This document shows, in pieces, positions 1 to 6,045 of a DNA stretch of 7,024 nucleotides; position 1 is the first letter of the stretch, and every line of letters starts with the position of its first letter. The notes under the pieces are model-generated. The model did not search any database. It was given only the letters and a program-made list of their open reading frames with translations, and was not told the origin of the DNA. The translations under genes were made by a program, and so were the position numbers. This stretch comes from a bacterium (GTDB taxonomy: Bacteria; SZUA-79; Acidulodesulfobacterales; Acidulodesulfobacteraceae): assembly GCA_021821565.1 (NCBI GenBank), contig JAKACI010000079.1:1-7024 (forward strand). The letters are read 5' to 3'.

Positions 1-1
1 C

Positions 2-625
2 GACCATTTAAGCAGAAAATTAAGCAATTACATAAAATTAGCTTATAAATATAATCAGGGGCTTAAATCTCTTAAATTTTTAAAAAAAGAATCAAAAGAC
101 GAGGTTTATTATTATGAAACCCAATATATACCGACAATAAATTTTGAAGCTGCATATAACGGATTATCAAATAATCATTTTATACCGCAGGGAAACGAAC
201 ATGACTGGACCGCAGCCGGTGTTTTAACTTTTCCTATATTTCAGGGAGGCTCAAGAATTATTTCTATCGAAAAGGCAAAGTCACATAATAACGCAAATAT
301 GTATAATCTGATTCAGGCAAAAAGAAATTTAAGAGCTGATGTAGTATCAGGTTTTTATAATATACAAAACCTGAAATATCAAATAATAGCTTTAAAACAC
401 GAAGAATCTTACGCGTCTAAAAACTATAAACTTGTTGAAGAAGAATACAAAGCAGGGGTTGCAACAAGCGTTGACGTAATGACCGCTTTGGCAGAGCTTG
501 CTTCGGCAAGACACAATTTGCTTGCCGAACAGTTGGATTATTACACCTCTATATTAAATTTTAAAACTTTAACAGGTTCGTTTAAGAGGCGGCTTATCAG
601 TTTGAAGATTGACAGATTTGAGTGA
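2..625 (+). CDS. TolC-family outer-membrane efflux protein, C-terminal part (5' end outside window)
   Basis: The frame is open from the first bases to a TGA at 623-625, giving 207 residues of a longer protein (whole TolC-type proteins are usually 400-500 residues). In TolC-family proteins, three chains form an outer-membrane beta-barrel and a periplasmic alpha-helical tunnel through which efflux pumps expel substrates. Visible family signs, numbered in this fragment, are a beta-strand pair QYIPTINFEAAYN (41-53) and AAGVLTFPIFQGG (71-83), the typical membrane-strand-to-helix junction. A long amphipathic helical hairpin follows, with YKAGVATSVDV (149-159) and LNFKTLTG (185-192), the classic end of the second outer-membrane-efflux repeat. 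An internal ATG at 299 is codon 100 of the visible fragment and not the start. The gene lies 54 bases before an EmrA-like adaptor, so both probably serve one tripartite pump. Family call is firm; substrate unknown. Confidence 0.9.
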   Translation, partial: DHLSRKLSNYIKLAYKYNQGLKSLKFLKKESKDEVYYYETQYIPTINFEAAYNGLSNNHFIPQGNEHDWTAAGVLTFPIFQGGSRIISIEKAKSHNNANMYNLIQAKRNLRADVVSGFYNIQNLKYQIIALKHEESYASKNYKLVEEEYKAGVATSVDVMTALAELASARHNLLAEQLDYYTSILNFKTLTGSFKRRLISLKIDRFE

Positions 626-662
626 TGATAAATTGAAATTTAAAATTTTGTTATAAGAATTC

Positions 663-667
663 GGAGG
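663..667 (+). promoter_or_regulatory. Ribosome binding site of the HlyD/EmrA gene
   Basis: GGAGG lies 12 bases before the ATG at 680. This spacing is longer than ideal, but it is the only good Shine-Dalgarno match in the gap after the TolC gene, and it supports the ATG at 680 over the internal ATG at codon 17. Confidence 0.6.
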
Positions 668-679
668 CTTATCGTATCT

Positions 680-1861
680 ATGAGCGGGGATAATAATAAC
701 ACCAAAAATAATATTGATGCCGTCAATATGGAATCAGAAAATAATAAATCTAAATTTACGAAAAAAAATATAATCCTTGCTTCTATAATAGTTTTAATTG
801 CAATTATAGGAGGTATATTTATATTAAAATGGTATTTATATTCATTAAATCATGTATATACGGAAGATGCAGAAGTTGACGGTCATATTTATGCTATAAG
901 TTCTATGGTTCCAGGAAATATACAGTCTATTTATGTTCATAAAAATGAATATTTAAAAAAAGGAGAACTTATAGCCGTTATAAATCAATCCTCTTATTTG
1001 CCTGAAATGCTTCAAGCAAAAGCAAATTACGATTTAGCTAAGGAAAAGCTTTTTAATGCGGGGGGTGCCATAGGCAATTTTGCAGGAAATGCTTTTAATA
1101 ATTATTACTTAGATAAATTTAATTTGAAAAAGACAGCTTCAAGTTTATCTGCAGCTAAATTAACATACGAATTGGACAAAAGAAATTATTCAAGAGGTCT
1201 TAAACTTCTAAGTAAAGAATTTATTACCAAGGAGCAGTTTGATACTTTAAAAACATCATATTTAGTTGCGCGGCAGAACTATTTTGTTGCCTTAAACAGT
1301 TACAAGGCTGCCAAAAGAAGTTATGTTAATGCTCAATACGCCAAAAGTATCATAACCGCCCAAAAATATACGACTGTTAAACCTTTAGAAGCCGCCATTA
1401 AAGTAGCAAAATTGGCTTATGAATCAGCTAAAGCAAATTATTTAAATACATTTATAAAATCCCCAGTTAATGGGGTCGTAAGCGAAAAAATGTCGTATTT
1501 AGGCGAGTATATTACTCCAGGAACCCCTATAATTATGATAAATAATCCTAAACAGGTATGGATTACGGCAAACGTTAAAGAAACATTGGTAGCCAACATT
1601 AAGAAAGGCGATCCTGCAGTAATTACAGTAGATTCGTTTCCGGGTAGGACATTTAAGGGAACAGTCAATTTTGTCGGTTCGGTTACAACGTCAAAGTTTG
1701 CTTTAATACCTACAAATAATCCGAGCGGGACATATACAAAAGTTACGCACAGGCTTCCCGTGAGAATTAAGATTACAAATGATAAAAATCATATTTTAAA
1801 ACCGGGCATGATGGTTGAAGTTTCTCTTAAAACAACTAAAGCATCTCATCGCCGCGGCTAA
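680..1861 (+). CDS. HlyD/EmrA-family membrane fusion protein of an efflux pump
   Basis: This 393-residue protein has the normal length and order of parts for an EmrA-type periplasmic adaptor, which links an inner-membrane exporter to a TolC channel. It has a polar Asn/Lys-rich cytoplasmic tail (1-29), one membrane helix (about 30-55) and the first half of the lipoyl domain (about 60-103, with VDGHIYAISSMVPGNIQSIYV). A long alpha-helical coiled coil follows (about 105-255, with Ala-rich heptads), then the second lipoyl half (IKSPVNGVVSEKMSYLGEYI, 259-278) and a beta-barrel (about 290-385). The motif KVTHRLPVRIKI (354-365) is characteristic of the EmrA/VceA branch. The gene follows a TolC-type gene by 54 bases and precedes a cytochrome c gene by 41, so all are probably co-transcribed. 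No EmrB-type (DHA2 major facilitator) gene follows; it may lie upstream of the window or elsewhere. Family call is firm; the transported substrate is not deducible. Confidence 0.92.
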   Translation: MSGDNNNTKNNIDAVNMESENNKSKFTKKNIILASIIVLIAIIGGIFILKWYLYSLNHVYTEDAEVDGHIYAISSMVPGNIQSIYVHKNEYLKKGELIAVINQSSYLPEMLQAKANYDLAKEKLFNAGGAIGNFAGNAFNNYYLDKFNLKKTASSLSAAKLTYELDKRNYSRGLKLLSKEFITKEQFDTLKTSYLVARQNYFVALNSYKAAKRSYVNAQYAKSIITAQKYTTVKPLEAAIKVAKLAYESAKANYLNTFIKSPVNGVVSEKMSYLGEYITPGTPIIMINNPKQVWITANVKETLVANIKKGDPAVITVDSFPGRTFKGTVNFVGSVTTSKFALIPTNNPSGTYTKVTHRLPVRIKITNDKNHILKPGMMVEVSLKTTKASHRRG

Positions 1862-1890
1862 ACTATTAAATTTTAATAAATAGAAATATA

Positions 1891-1894
1891 GAGG
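1891..1894 (+). promoter_or_regulatory. Ribosome binding site of the cytochrome c gene
   Basis: GAGG (within TAGAGG) ends 8 bases before the ATG at 1903. It favours this start over the in-frame ATG at 1981, which sits just before the hydrophobic segment but has only A-rich sequence in front of it. Confidence 0.6.
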
Positions 1895-1902
1895 CATAAA
1901 TA

Positions 1903-2367
1903 ATGATTAAAAAAGATGCAAACTTTAATAATAATAATGATTTTATTTATAGAAAAAATAATCATAAAAATAAAACAAATATGACAAGAAATTTTGTATT
2001 TAATTTTGTTTTTATATTGTTTTTATTTTCTATTTTTTTTGTATTAAATTTATTATATTCTACAAATTCTTCCGCAAAAGATAATATTAAATCAGGAAAA
2101 TATTTGTTTAATTATTATAGCTGTATAAATTGCCATACTGTTAATGCAAGCGGCGGAACATTAGGTCCAAATCTGAGTCATTACGGCAGATCGGGAAAAA
2201 AATTCAGCTGGACTATGAAAGCAATATTAAATCCTGACAGATATTTTAAGCCGGGTTCAAACATTGTTATTGACGGTAAAAAATTTTATGCTATAATGCC
2301 TAAATATTCTTATTTAACAGGTAACCAAGTTTATAAAATTGCCGCTTATTTAAAATCGCTAAAATAA
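1903..2367 (+). CDS. Small membrane-anchored or secreted monohaem cytochrome c (class I type)
   Basis: A 154-residue protein with a single haem-c attachment motif, CINCH (Cys74, Cys77, His78). A likely distal Met ligand is Met132 in AIMPKYSYLTG, followed by a C-terminal helix (142-154); this is the class I cytochrome c fold. The N-terminus is an unusual polar tail rich in Asn and Lys (1-28), then a strongly hydrophobic segment (about 31-52). A plausible signal-peptidase site lies after SSA (Ala58), so the haem domain of about 95 residues acts in the periplasm, either cleaved or left anchored. Such proteins shuttle electrons or form subunits of larger redox complexes; no partner oxidase or reductase is visible here. 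The gene sits 41 bases after the efflux adaptor and 15 bases before a nucleotidyltransferase, an odd mixture whose shared function is unclear. Haem attachment is certain from sequence; the redox partner is unknown. Confidence 0.9.
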   Translation: MIKKDANFNNNNDFIYRKNNHKNKTNMTRNFVFNFVFILFLFSIFFVLNLLYSTNSSAKDNIKSGKYLFNYYSCINCHTVNASGGTLGPNLSHYGRSGKKFSWTMKAILNPDRYFKPGSNIVIDGKKFYAIMPKYSYLTGNQVYKIAAYLKSLK

Positions 2368-2382
2368 ATTTATTTTACTTAA

Positions 2383-3576
2383 ATGTTATTATTTGATAAA
2401 GAAAAAAATTATGGCAATTTTGTTCGGTCAGCCGCATTTTCTAATATCATAAAAAGTCTATCTAAACCTGAGCTTTTTTCTAAATGTTGCAATAGCAATG
2501 GTCAAATTATCCCAACAAATTCAAGTCAAAAATTTTGTAGCCCCGAAGATTTTAATAATTTCGAGTCTGATACAAAAGCCGAGCAAAACACTCAAAGATT
2601 AAATATTGCTTTTATCGGGTTTTACGGTTCTAGAAATTACGGCATGGCTAATTCTGAAAGTGATTACGATTTTTTTATCGTATATTATCCAAGTTTCGGT
2701 AATTTTTTCAATCATAAATTTATTAGATATTCCGTTATTAAAGAGAATTACGATTATTTTATTACTCCTTTTCATGAATATATGCATCATGTAATAAACG
2801 GAAATATAAAGTTTATTGAACCTTTAATTTGCGGCAGCATTTATTTTCCTGAAGAATTATCTTTCATTTTTGAAAATAATAATACAAACAATACAAATAA
2901 TATAAATAACGGCAATGTAAAGTTATCTCAAAAATATGAGGAATCTAAAGAATCCGAGAAGCCTCAAAAATCAACAAAGCCTCAACAGTCCGCCAATTTA
3001 CATTCTAATGATTTTAATATTCAAATTGCATCTAAAAGCCCGCACTTTTTATTATCAAATCTTATAGAAGAAACTAAAAAATTCATTTTATTAAATTATA
3101 AGAAAAATTTTGATTCATTTATCGGTCTTGCAAATAACAAAAAATTAAATATCGCTAAAGATAATTATACTTCTAACACGCTAATATATAAAGATATATA
3201 CGGATACGATATTAAAGAAGCAATAAATGCATTAAGAATTTTATATCTGGCTCAAAATTATTTAATGACGGGTAAAATTGATTTTTTTGTTAAAAATAAT
3301 GCCATATATATTGAATTTGAAAAAATATATATAAATACTAAAAATAAAATTATTTCAAAGAAAGATATTTTACAATTGATAGATTCAATGATAAAAAATA
3401 TTAAACATCAAATAGATAAATTTATTAATGATGATAATAATAATGATAAAAAAAAACTTTATTCTATGGGGTCTGAAGCGATAAATCAGAGCAATTATAA
3501 TTATGACTTAAGAAAAGAAGAACTTGAAGCCGATATTAAAAAAAGCGTTGAAAATATTTGTAAAAATAATCTTTAA
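2383..3576 (+). CDS. RlaP-like nucleotidyltransferase domain protein with Asn-rich insertions
   Basis: A 397-residue protein carrying the DNA-polymerase-beta-type nucleotidyltransferase signature. GFYGSRNYGMANSESDYDFF (79-98) gives the GS motif (Gly82, Ser83) and the metal-binding pair Asp94 and Asp96. The context resembles the predicted nucleotidyltransferases of the RlaP family (PF10127), which also have a glutamate-containing NxxxxE stretch (here NIKFIEPL, 141-148) and a late helix like YDIKEAINALRILYLAQNYLMTGKIDF (275-301). Family members are thought to transfer nucleotides to RNA or protein; the substrate is unknown and no RNA ligase neighbour is visible. The third catalytic acid is not obvious. 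A low-complexity region (about 164-207, poly-Asn then Lys/Glu/Ser/Gln) separates the catalytic part from the helical part, and the C-terminus has another Asn/Asp/Lys-rich stretch (349-358). The ATG is immediately preceded by an in-frame TAA, so no earlier start is possible, yet no Shine-Dalgarno is seen. It lies 15 bases after the cytochrome gene. Confidence 0.7.
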   Translation: MLLFDKEKNYGNFVRSAAFSNIIKSLSKPELFSKCCNSNGQIIPTNSSQKFCSPEDFNNFESDTKAEQNTQRLNIAFIGFYGSRNYGMANSESDYDFFIVYYPSFGNFFNHKFIRYSVIKENYDYFITPFHEYMHHVINGNIKFIEPLICGSIYFPEELSFIFENNNTNNTNNINNGNVKLSQKYEESKESEKPQKSTKPQQSANLHSNDFNIQIASKSPHFLLSNLIEETKKFILLNYKKNFDSFIGLANNKKLNIAKDNYTSNTLIYKDIYGYDIKEAINALRILYLAQNYLMTGKIDFFVKNNAIYIEFEKIYINTKNKIISKKDILQLIDSMIKNIKHQIDKFINDDNNNDKKKLYSMGSEAINQSNYNYDLRKEELEADIKKSVENICKNNL

Positions 3577-3600
3577 TAATAATTTTAACTAAAATTAATA

Positions 3601-3710
3601 ATTTCCAAGTTATAAAGAAGAAGACATTTAGTGAATTAGAAGTGGAGGAAAAATTGAGACGACCTTAACTTAGAGTGCAAAAAAATGTTGCAATTCCAAG
3701 TACACTAAAT
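3601..3710. repeat. Repeat-bounded intergenic tract, possibly a decayed coding or mobile fragment
   Basis: This part of the 236-base spacer is less AT-only than its surroundings. It contains an exact inverted pair ATTTAGTG (3626-3633) and CACTAAAT (3703-3710), a direct pair TTCCAAGT (3603-3610 and 3694-3701), and a small hairpin TGCAA/TTGCA (3676-3692). The frame through 3615-3653 reads KKKTFSELEVEEKLRRP before a TAA and continues in the same frame as LRVQKNVAIPSTLN to another stop. This looks more like coding sequence than spacer, but there is no start codon and I recognise no family. It may be a decayed gene or insertion-sequence remnant. The repeats are short and could be chance. Confidence 0.25.
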
Positions 3711-3722
3711 TAATATATACGG

Positions 3723-3728
3723 TATAAT
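3723..3728 (+). promoter_or_regulatory. Candidate -10 box for the radical SAM gene
   Basis: TATAAT matches the sigma-70 consensus exactly and lies 84 bases before the ATG at 3813. No convincing TTGACA-like box is present 16-18 bases upstream (GTACAC is at the expected place), and in such AT-rich DNA the match alone is weak evidence. The upstream gap of 236 bases makes a separate promoter for this gene reasonable. Confidence 0.35.
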
Positions 3729-3772
3729 ATATTTATTCAGTCATAATCATAATATAGTAATATGGATAGATA

Positions 3773-3820
3773 ATAAAATAATAAAATAATAAAAAAATGA
3801 AATAATAAAATAATGAAAAT
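3773..3820 (+). repeat. 8-base tandem repeat running into the start codon of the radical SAM gene
   Basis: Six consecutive 8-base units can be read: ATAAAATA, ATAAAATA, ATAAAAAA, ATGAAATA, ATAAAATA, ATGAAAAT. The final unit (3813-3820) contains the ATG of the next gene. The fourth unit contains ATGAAATAA (3797-3805), a two-codon upstream reading frame. The repeat takes the place where a Shine-Dalgarno sequence should be; none is present. A tract like this can gain or lose units by slippage, which would change the leader of the downstream gene but not its reading frame. Confidence 0.75.
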
Positions 3821-5240
3821 TCTACTAATTCAGCCAAACAACAGAAGCGTACTAGGTCTTAACAATATATCGTTAACCGAACCTACCGGTCTTGAAGCAA
3901 TTGCAGGCAGCCTTCTAAATGATGACCATACGGTAAAAATAGCCGATTTAAGAGCCGTAGATTGCGACCCGGACAAATATTTAGACGATGTAATGAAAGA
4001 ATTTAAACCAAAAATTATCGGTTTTTCTTGCTCTTTTACTACCGATGTTTATAAAACTATTGAACTTGCAAAAAGAGTTAAAAACGAGTACGGCGTGCGG
4101 TATGTTTTTGTAGGCGGGCATCATGTTTCCGTTTATCCATTGGATTTTGACGTTAAAGATATAGATGCAATAGTTGTCGGCGAGGGCGAATACACCATAA
4201 GGGAACTTATCAATGCTTTTTCCTCAGGCACGCCACTGTCTGCCATAAAGGGTATCATATACAATGAAAACGGTAAACAGGTAAAAACTTCGTCTCGCGA
4301 TTTACATAAAAATATAAACGACCTCCCTTTTTTTGCAAGACATCTTACTAACGAATATAGAAAAAAATATTATATCGCTACTAGAACTTCTCTTGCATGT
4401 CTTGAAACTGCAAGGGGCTGTCTCTTTAAGTGCGACTTTTGCAGCGTATGGAATTTTTATAGAGGTTCCTACAGGTCTAAATCGCCTGAGAGAGTTATTG
4501 CCGAGTTAAAAGAAATAAAAGAAGATTATGTTCTTGTTACCGACGATAATTTTTTCAGCGACATTAAAAGAGCAAAAAAAATCGGAGAGCTTTTAAAAAA
4601 AGAGAAAATTCACAAACTTTATACCATTCAGGCTCGAAGCGACACAATAGTTAAATATCCGGAACTAATTTCCCAGTGGAAAGAACTCGGATTGTCGAAT
4701 ATTTTTATAGGATTTGAAAGTGTCGACGACGATAAGCTCAACAGCATTAACAAAAAAAACTCGTCACTAAACAACGAGAAGGCTTATTATATCGCAAAAA
4801 ACAATAATGTCTCCGTTACCGCTTCTTTTATGGTATCTCCGGACTTCACAAAATTAGATTTTAAAAAACTGATTGATTTCATAAAAAGGCTTAATATAAA
4901 GATTCCTATTTTTTCCGTGTTGACCCCCCTTCCAGGAACCCAACTTTATAATAAATTCAAAGATAAATTAATCGTAAATAATTATTCCTACTATGATTTA
5001 TTGCATCCGGTTTTAGAAACTTTTTTATCACAGAGCGACTTTTTTGAAGAATTTTCAAATCTTTATAAAAACTCTTATAAAAGCCTTAATTTGAGAGCAG
5101 ATGATATTCTATTTGTCGTAAAATGTATGTTGTTGGGGAAAATGCCCTTAGATCATATATCTAAGCTCAAAAAATCCATAAAATCCCTCTCTACCCCGGA
5201 AACATATTTGAATTCTTTTATTTCAGAGACCAAAAACTAA
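3813..5240 (+). CDS. B12-binding radical SAM protein, HpnR-like (candidate hopanoid C-3 methylase)
   Basis: A 475-residue class B-type radical SAM protein. Residues 1 to about 140 form a cobalamin-binding Rossmann domain (ILLIQP, KIIGFSCSF 67-75, VFVGGHHVSVYP 98-109, VVGEGEYTIREL 121-132). The radical SAM barrel follows, with the iron-sulfur motif CLFKCDFC (Cys203, Cys207, Cys210) in the context ETARGCLFKCDFCSVWNFYR. Further signs are SYRSKSPERVIAEL (219-232), VTDDNFFSD (242-250), the SAM-contact region IFIGFESVDDDKL (297-309) and SVLTPLPGTQLY (368-379). The arrangement, including CS-W-FY followed by YR-SPE, is what I recall for HpnR, which adds a methyl group at C-3 of hopanoids using methylcobalamin; these details come from memory. 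Many related enzymes methylate or rearrange other substrates, and no hopanoid genes are nearby, so the substrate is not proven. An in-frame stop at 3798-3800 rules out an earlier start. No Shine-Dalgarno precedes the ATG. The gene looks less AT-biased than the nucleotidyltransferase before it. Confidence 0.8.
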   Translation: MKILLIQPNNRSVLGLNNISLTEPTGLEAIAGSLLNDDHTVKIADLRAVDCDPDKYLDDVMKEFKPKIIGFSCSFTTDVYKTIELAKRVKNEYGVRYVFVGGHHVSVYPLDFDVKDIDAIVVGEGEYTIRELINAFSSGTPLSAIKGIIYNENGKQVKTSSRDLHKNINDLPFFARHLTNEYRKKYYIATRTSLACLETARGCLFKCDFCSVWNFYRGSYRSKSPERVIAELKEIKEDYVLVTDDNFFSDIKRAKKIGELLKKEKIHKLYTIQARSDTIVKYPELISQWKELGLSNIFIGFESVDDDKLNSINKKNSSLNNEKAYYIAKNNNVSVTASFMVSPDFTKLDFKKLIDFIKRLNIKIPIFSVLTPLPGTQLYNKFKDKLIVNNYSYYDLLHPVLETFLSQSDFFEEFSNLYKNSYKSLNLRADDILFVVKCMLLGKMPLDHISKLKKSIKSLSTPETYLNSFISETKN

Positions 5241-5284
5241 ATTTTGCAAATATTTTTTCTATGCTTAATATTTTACATAATAAA

Positions 5285-5308
5285 ATAATGTTTCATATGA
5301 AACATTAT
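5285..5308. repeat. Perfect 24-base palindrome
   Basis: The half-site ATAATGTTTCAT is followed directly by its exact reverse complement, centred between 5296 and 5297. It starts 45 bases after the radical SAM stop codon. A perfect palindrome of this size fits the binding site of a dimeric repressor (for example a TetR-type regulator), or a hairpin at the 3' end of the transcript. There is no T-run right after it, so an intrinsic terminator is less likely. Confidence 0.7.
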
Positions 5309-5320
5309 AAAATTTTATAA
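5305..5320. repeat. 16-base AT palindrome overlapping the previous one
   Basis: TTATAAAATTTTATAA is self-complementary and shares its first four bases with the end of the 24-base palindrome. As pure AT sequence it is weaker evidence, but the end-to-end arrangement of two palindromes is notable. Confidence 0.5.
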
Positions 5321-5340
5321 ATATAATTAAATATAATTAA
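5321..5340 (+). repeat. Two tandem copies of ATATAATTAA
   Basis: The 10-base unit occurs exactly twice, immediately after the two palindromes. A 10-base period corresponds to one DNA turn, so it could be part of a protein-binding or curved region; it may equally be chance in AT-rich spacer. Confidence 0.5.
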
Positions 5341-5435
5341 ATGACAGCAGTTAAGATATTATCAAAATTAACATTAGAATAAATTAAAAAATAAATTAAA
5401 AATTAATATTGTTTATCATGATATTACATATTACC

Positions 5436-5590
5436 TAACCCAACTTCACCACTTTTATTATTCTAAAATTATAACTCGTTGATATTATTACATTTTATTT
5501 TTTATTTTGCAGTCCCCATAGACATTTTTATTGCCCCCATAAATATAGTAATATCAATATGTTGCTGATAATTATGGTGAAGTTGGGTTA
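5436..5590. mobile_element. 155-base MITE-like element with 16-base perfect terminal inverted repeats
   Basis: TAACCCAACTTCACCA (5436-5451) and TGGTGAAGTTGGGTTA (5575-5590) are exact reverse complements and stand out in GC content from the AT-only flanks. Inside, a second pair of arms (5479-5495 and 5541-5557) is complementary at 15 of 17 positions, with one further G-U wobble and one mismatch. The whole element could therefore fold as a long interrupted hairpin. The apical part holds two CCCCATA copies (5514-5520 and 5535-5541). On the minus strand a 12-residue frame with two MG start-like codons reads from 5540 to 5502, too short to be a gene. No clear target-site duplication flanks it. I infer a miniature inverted-repeat element, perhaps an internally deleted insertion sequence; a structured RNA upstream of the ring-nuclease gene is the alternative. 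It ends 37 bases before the ATG at 5628. Confidence 0.6.
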
Positions 5591-5627
5591 AAAATATTAT
5601 CTAAAACATATCGGGAAATCAATAATC

Positions 5628-5969
5628 ATGAAAATAAATAAAACAGATAAAAAGTATTTTTGCAATGCTTTTTCAGTAAATATGCTTCAAGTTTTCCCCG
5701 CCGAAGTGATAATAAAAGAAATAGACATAAACACTGCAAAAAATCTTATAGAAAGCGGTCAATACGAAAGTACGATAGGACATAAGTCAACCGCAGATTT
5801 ACTATCAAATGTCTTAGGCATATCAATTAAATCAAACAGGATAACCCTTGTTTTAAGCAAATATGACGAAGTTTTATTAGCGCAATACTATGGACCGAGA
5901 TTGCCTGAGGCGGTAACCGAATTGCCGGAGGGCAGCAATATACGGTGGTTCATTGTAAATATAATTTAA
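5628..5969 (+). CDS. crn2: DUF1874 ring nuclease, AcrIII-1/Crn2 family (cyclic tetra-adenylate phosphodiesterase)
   Basis: A 113-residue protein that spans the whole DUF1874 family (STIV B116-like, usually about 110-115 residues). Characterised members, such as the viral anti-CRISPR AcrIII-1 (SIRV1 gp29) and the cellular Crn2, form dimers that cut the type III CRISPR second messenger cA4 into linear di-adenylate and so switch off cA4-activated effectors. Diagnostic features are CNAFSVNML (12-20) with Asn13 and Ser16, and STIGHKSTADLL (48-59) with His52 matching the catalytic His47 of SIRV1 gp29. Also present are Arg71, Gln86 and YYGPRLPEA (87-95) with Arg91 and Glu94, at positions I recall as lining the cA4 pocket. 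All key residues are present, so an active enzyme is expected. A cas6 gene follows 213 bases downstream on the same strand, which favours a host-encoded Crn2 role over a viral anti-CRISPR. The start is supported by the conserved first strand beginning near residue 9; only a weak GGGA (5613-5616) precedes it. Confidence 0.88.
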   Translation: MKINKTDKKYFCNAFSVNMLQVFPAEVIIKEIDINTAKNLIESGQYESTIGHKSTADLLSNVLGISIKSNRITLVLSKYDEVLLAQYYGPRLPEAVTELPEGSNIRWFIVNII

Positions 5970-6045
5970 ATATAATTTTAATCATTTAAACTTACGCAAA
6001 AAAAATCGCAGCAAAATTAAACGTATTTATCTCAAAATTGCCGAT

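Larger units (their letters stand above)
5241..5435. other. AT-rich gene-free spacer before the MITE-like element
   Basis: Apart from the palindromes and the 10-base tandem listed separately, this stretch has a T6 run (5253-5258) shortly after the radical SAM stop without a supporting stem, and a 13-codon frame at 5341-5382 with no ribosome binding site. I see no credible gene, RNA gene or CRISPR repeat in it. Confidence 0.6.

Noticed and set aside
1438..1668. 76-residue minus-strand frame
   Set aside because: It lies wholly inside the HlyD gene on the opposite strand, has no family signature, and is a shadow of the real gene.
2599..2794. Two frames of 62-63 residues, one on each strand
   Set aside because: Both overlap the nucleotidyltransferase catalytic region in other frames; hydrophobic composition alone does not support a gene.
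3580..3597. AT hairpin TAATTTT-AACT-AAAATTA after the nucleotidyltransferase gene, considered as a terminator
   Set aside because: Seven AT pairs and no following T-run; too weak to call a terminator.
5241..5258. T6 run after the radical SAM gene as an intrinsic terminator
   Set aside because: No stable stem precedes the T-run.
5341..5382. 13-codon plus-strand frame starting MTAVKIL
   Set aside because: No ribosome binding site and too short; expected by chance in the spacer.
5502..5540. 12-residue minus-strand frame inside the MITE-like element
   Set aside because: Too short to be a gene; at most a leftover of a transposase frame.
5436..5590. CRISPR repeats
   Set aside because: The two 16-base units are inverted, not direct, occur only once each and have no regular spacers; no array is present in the window.
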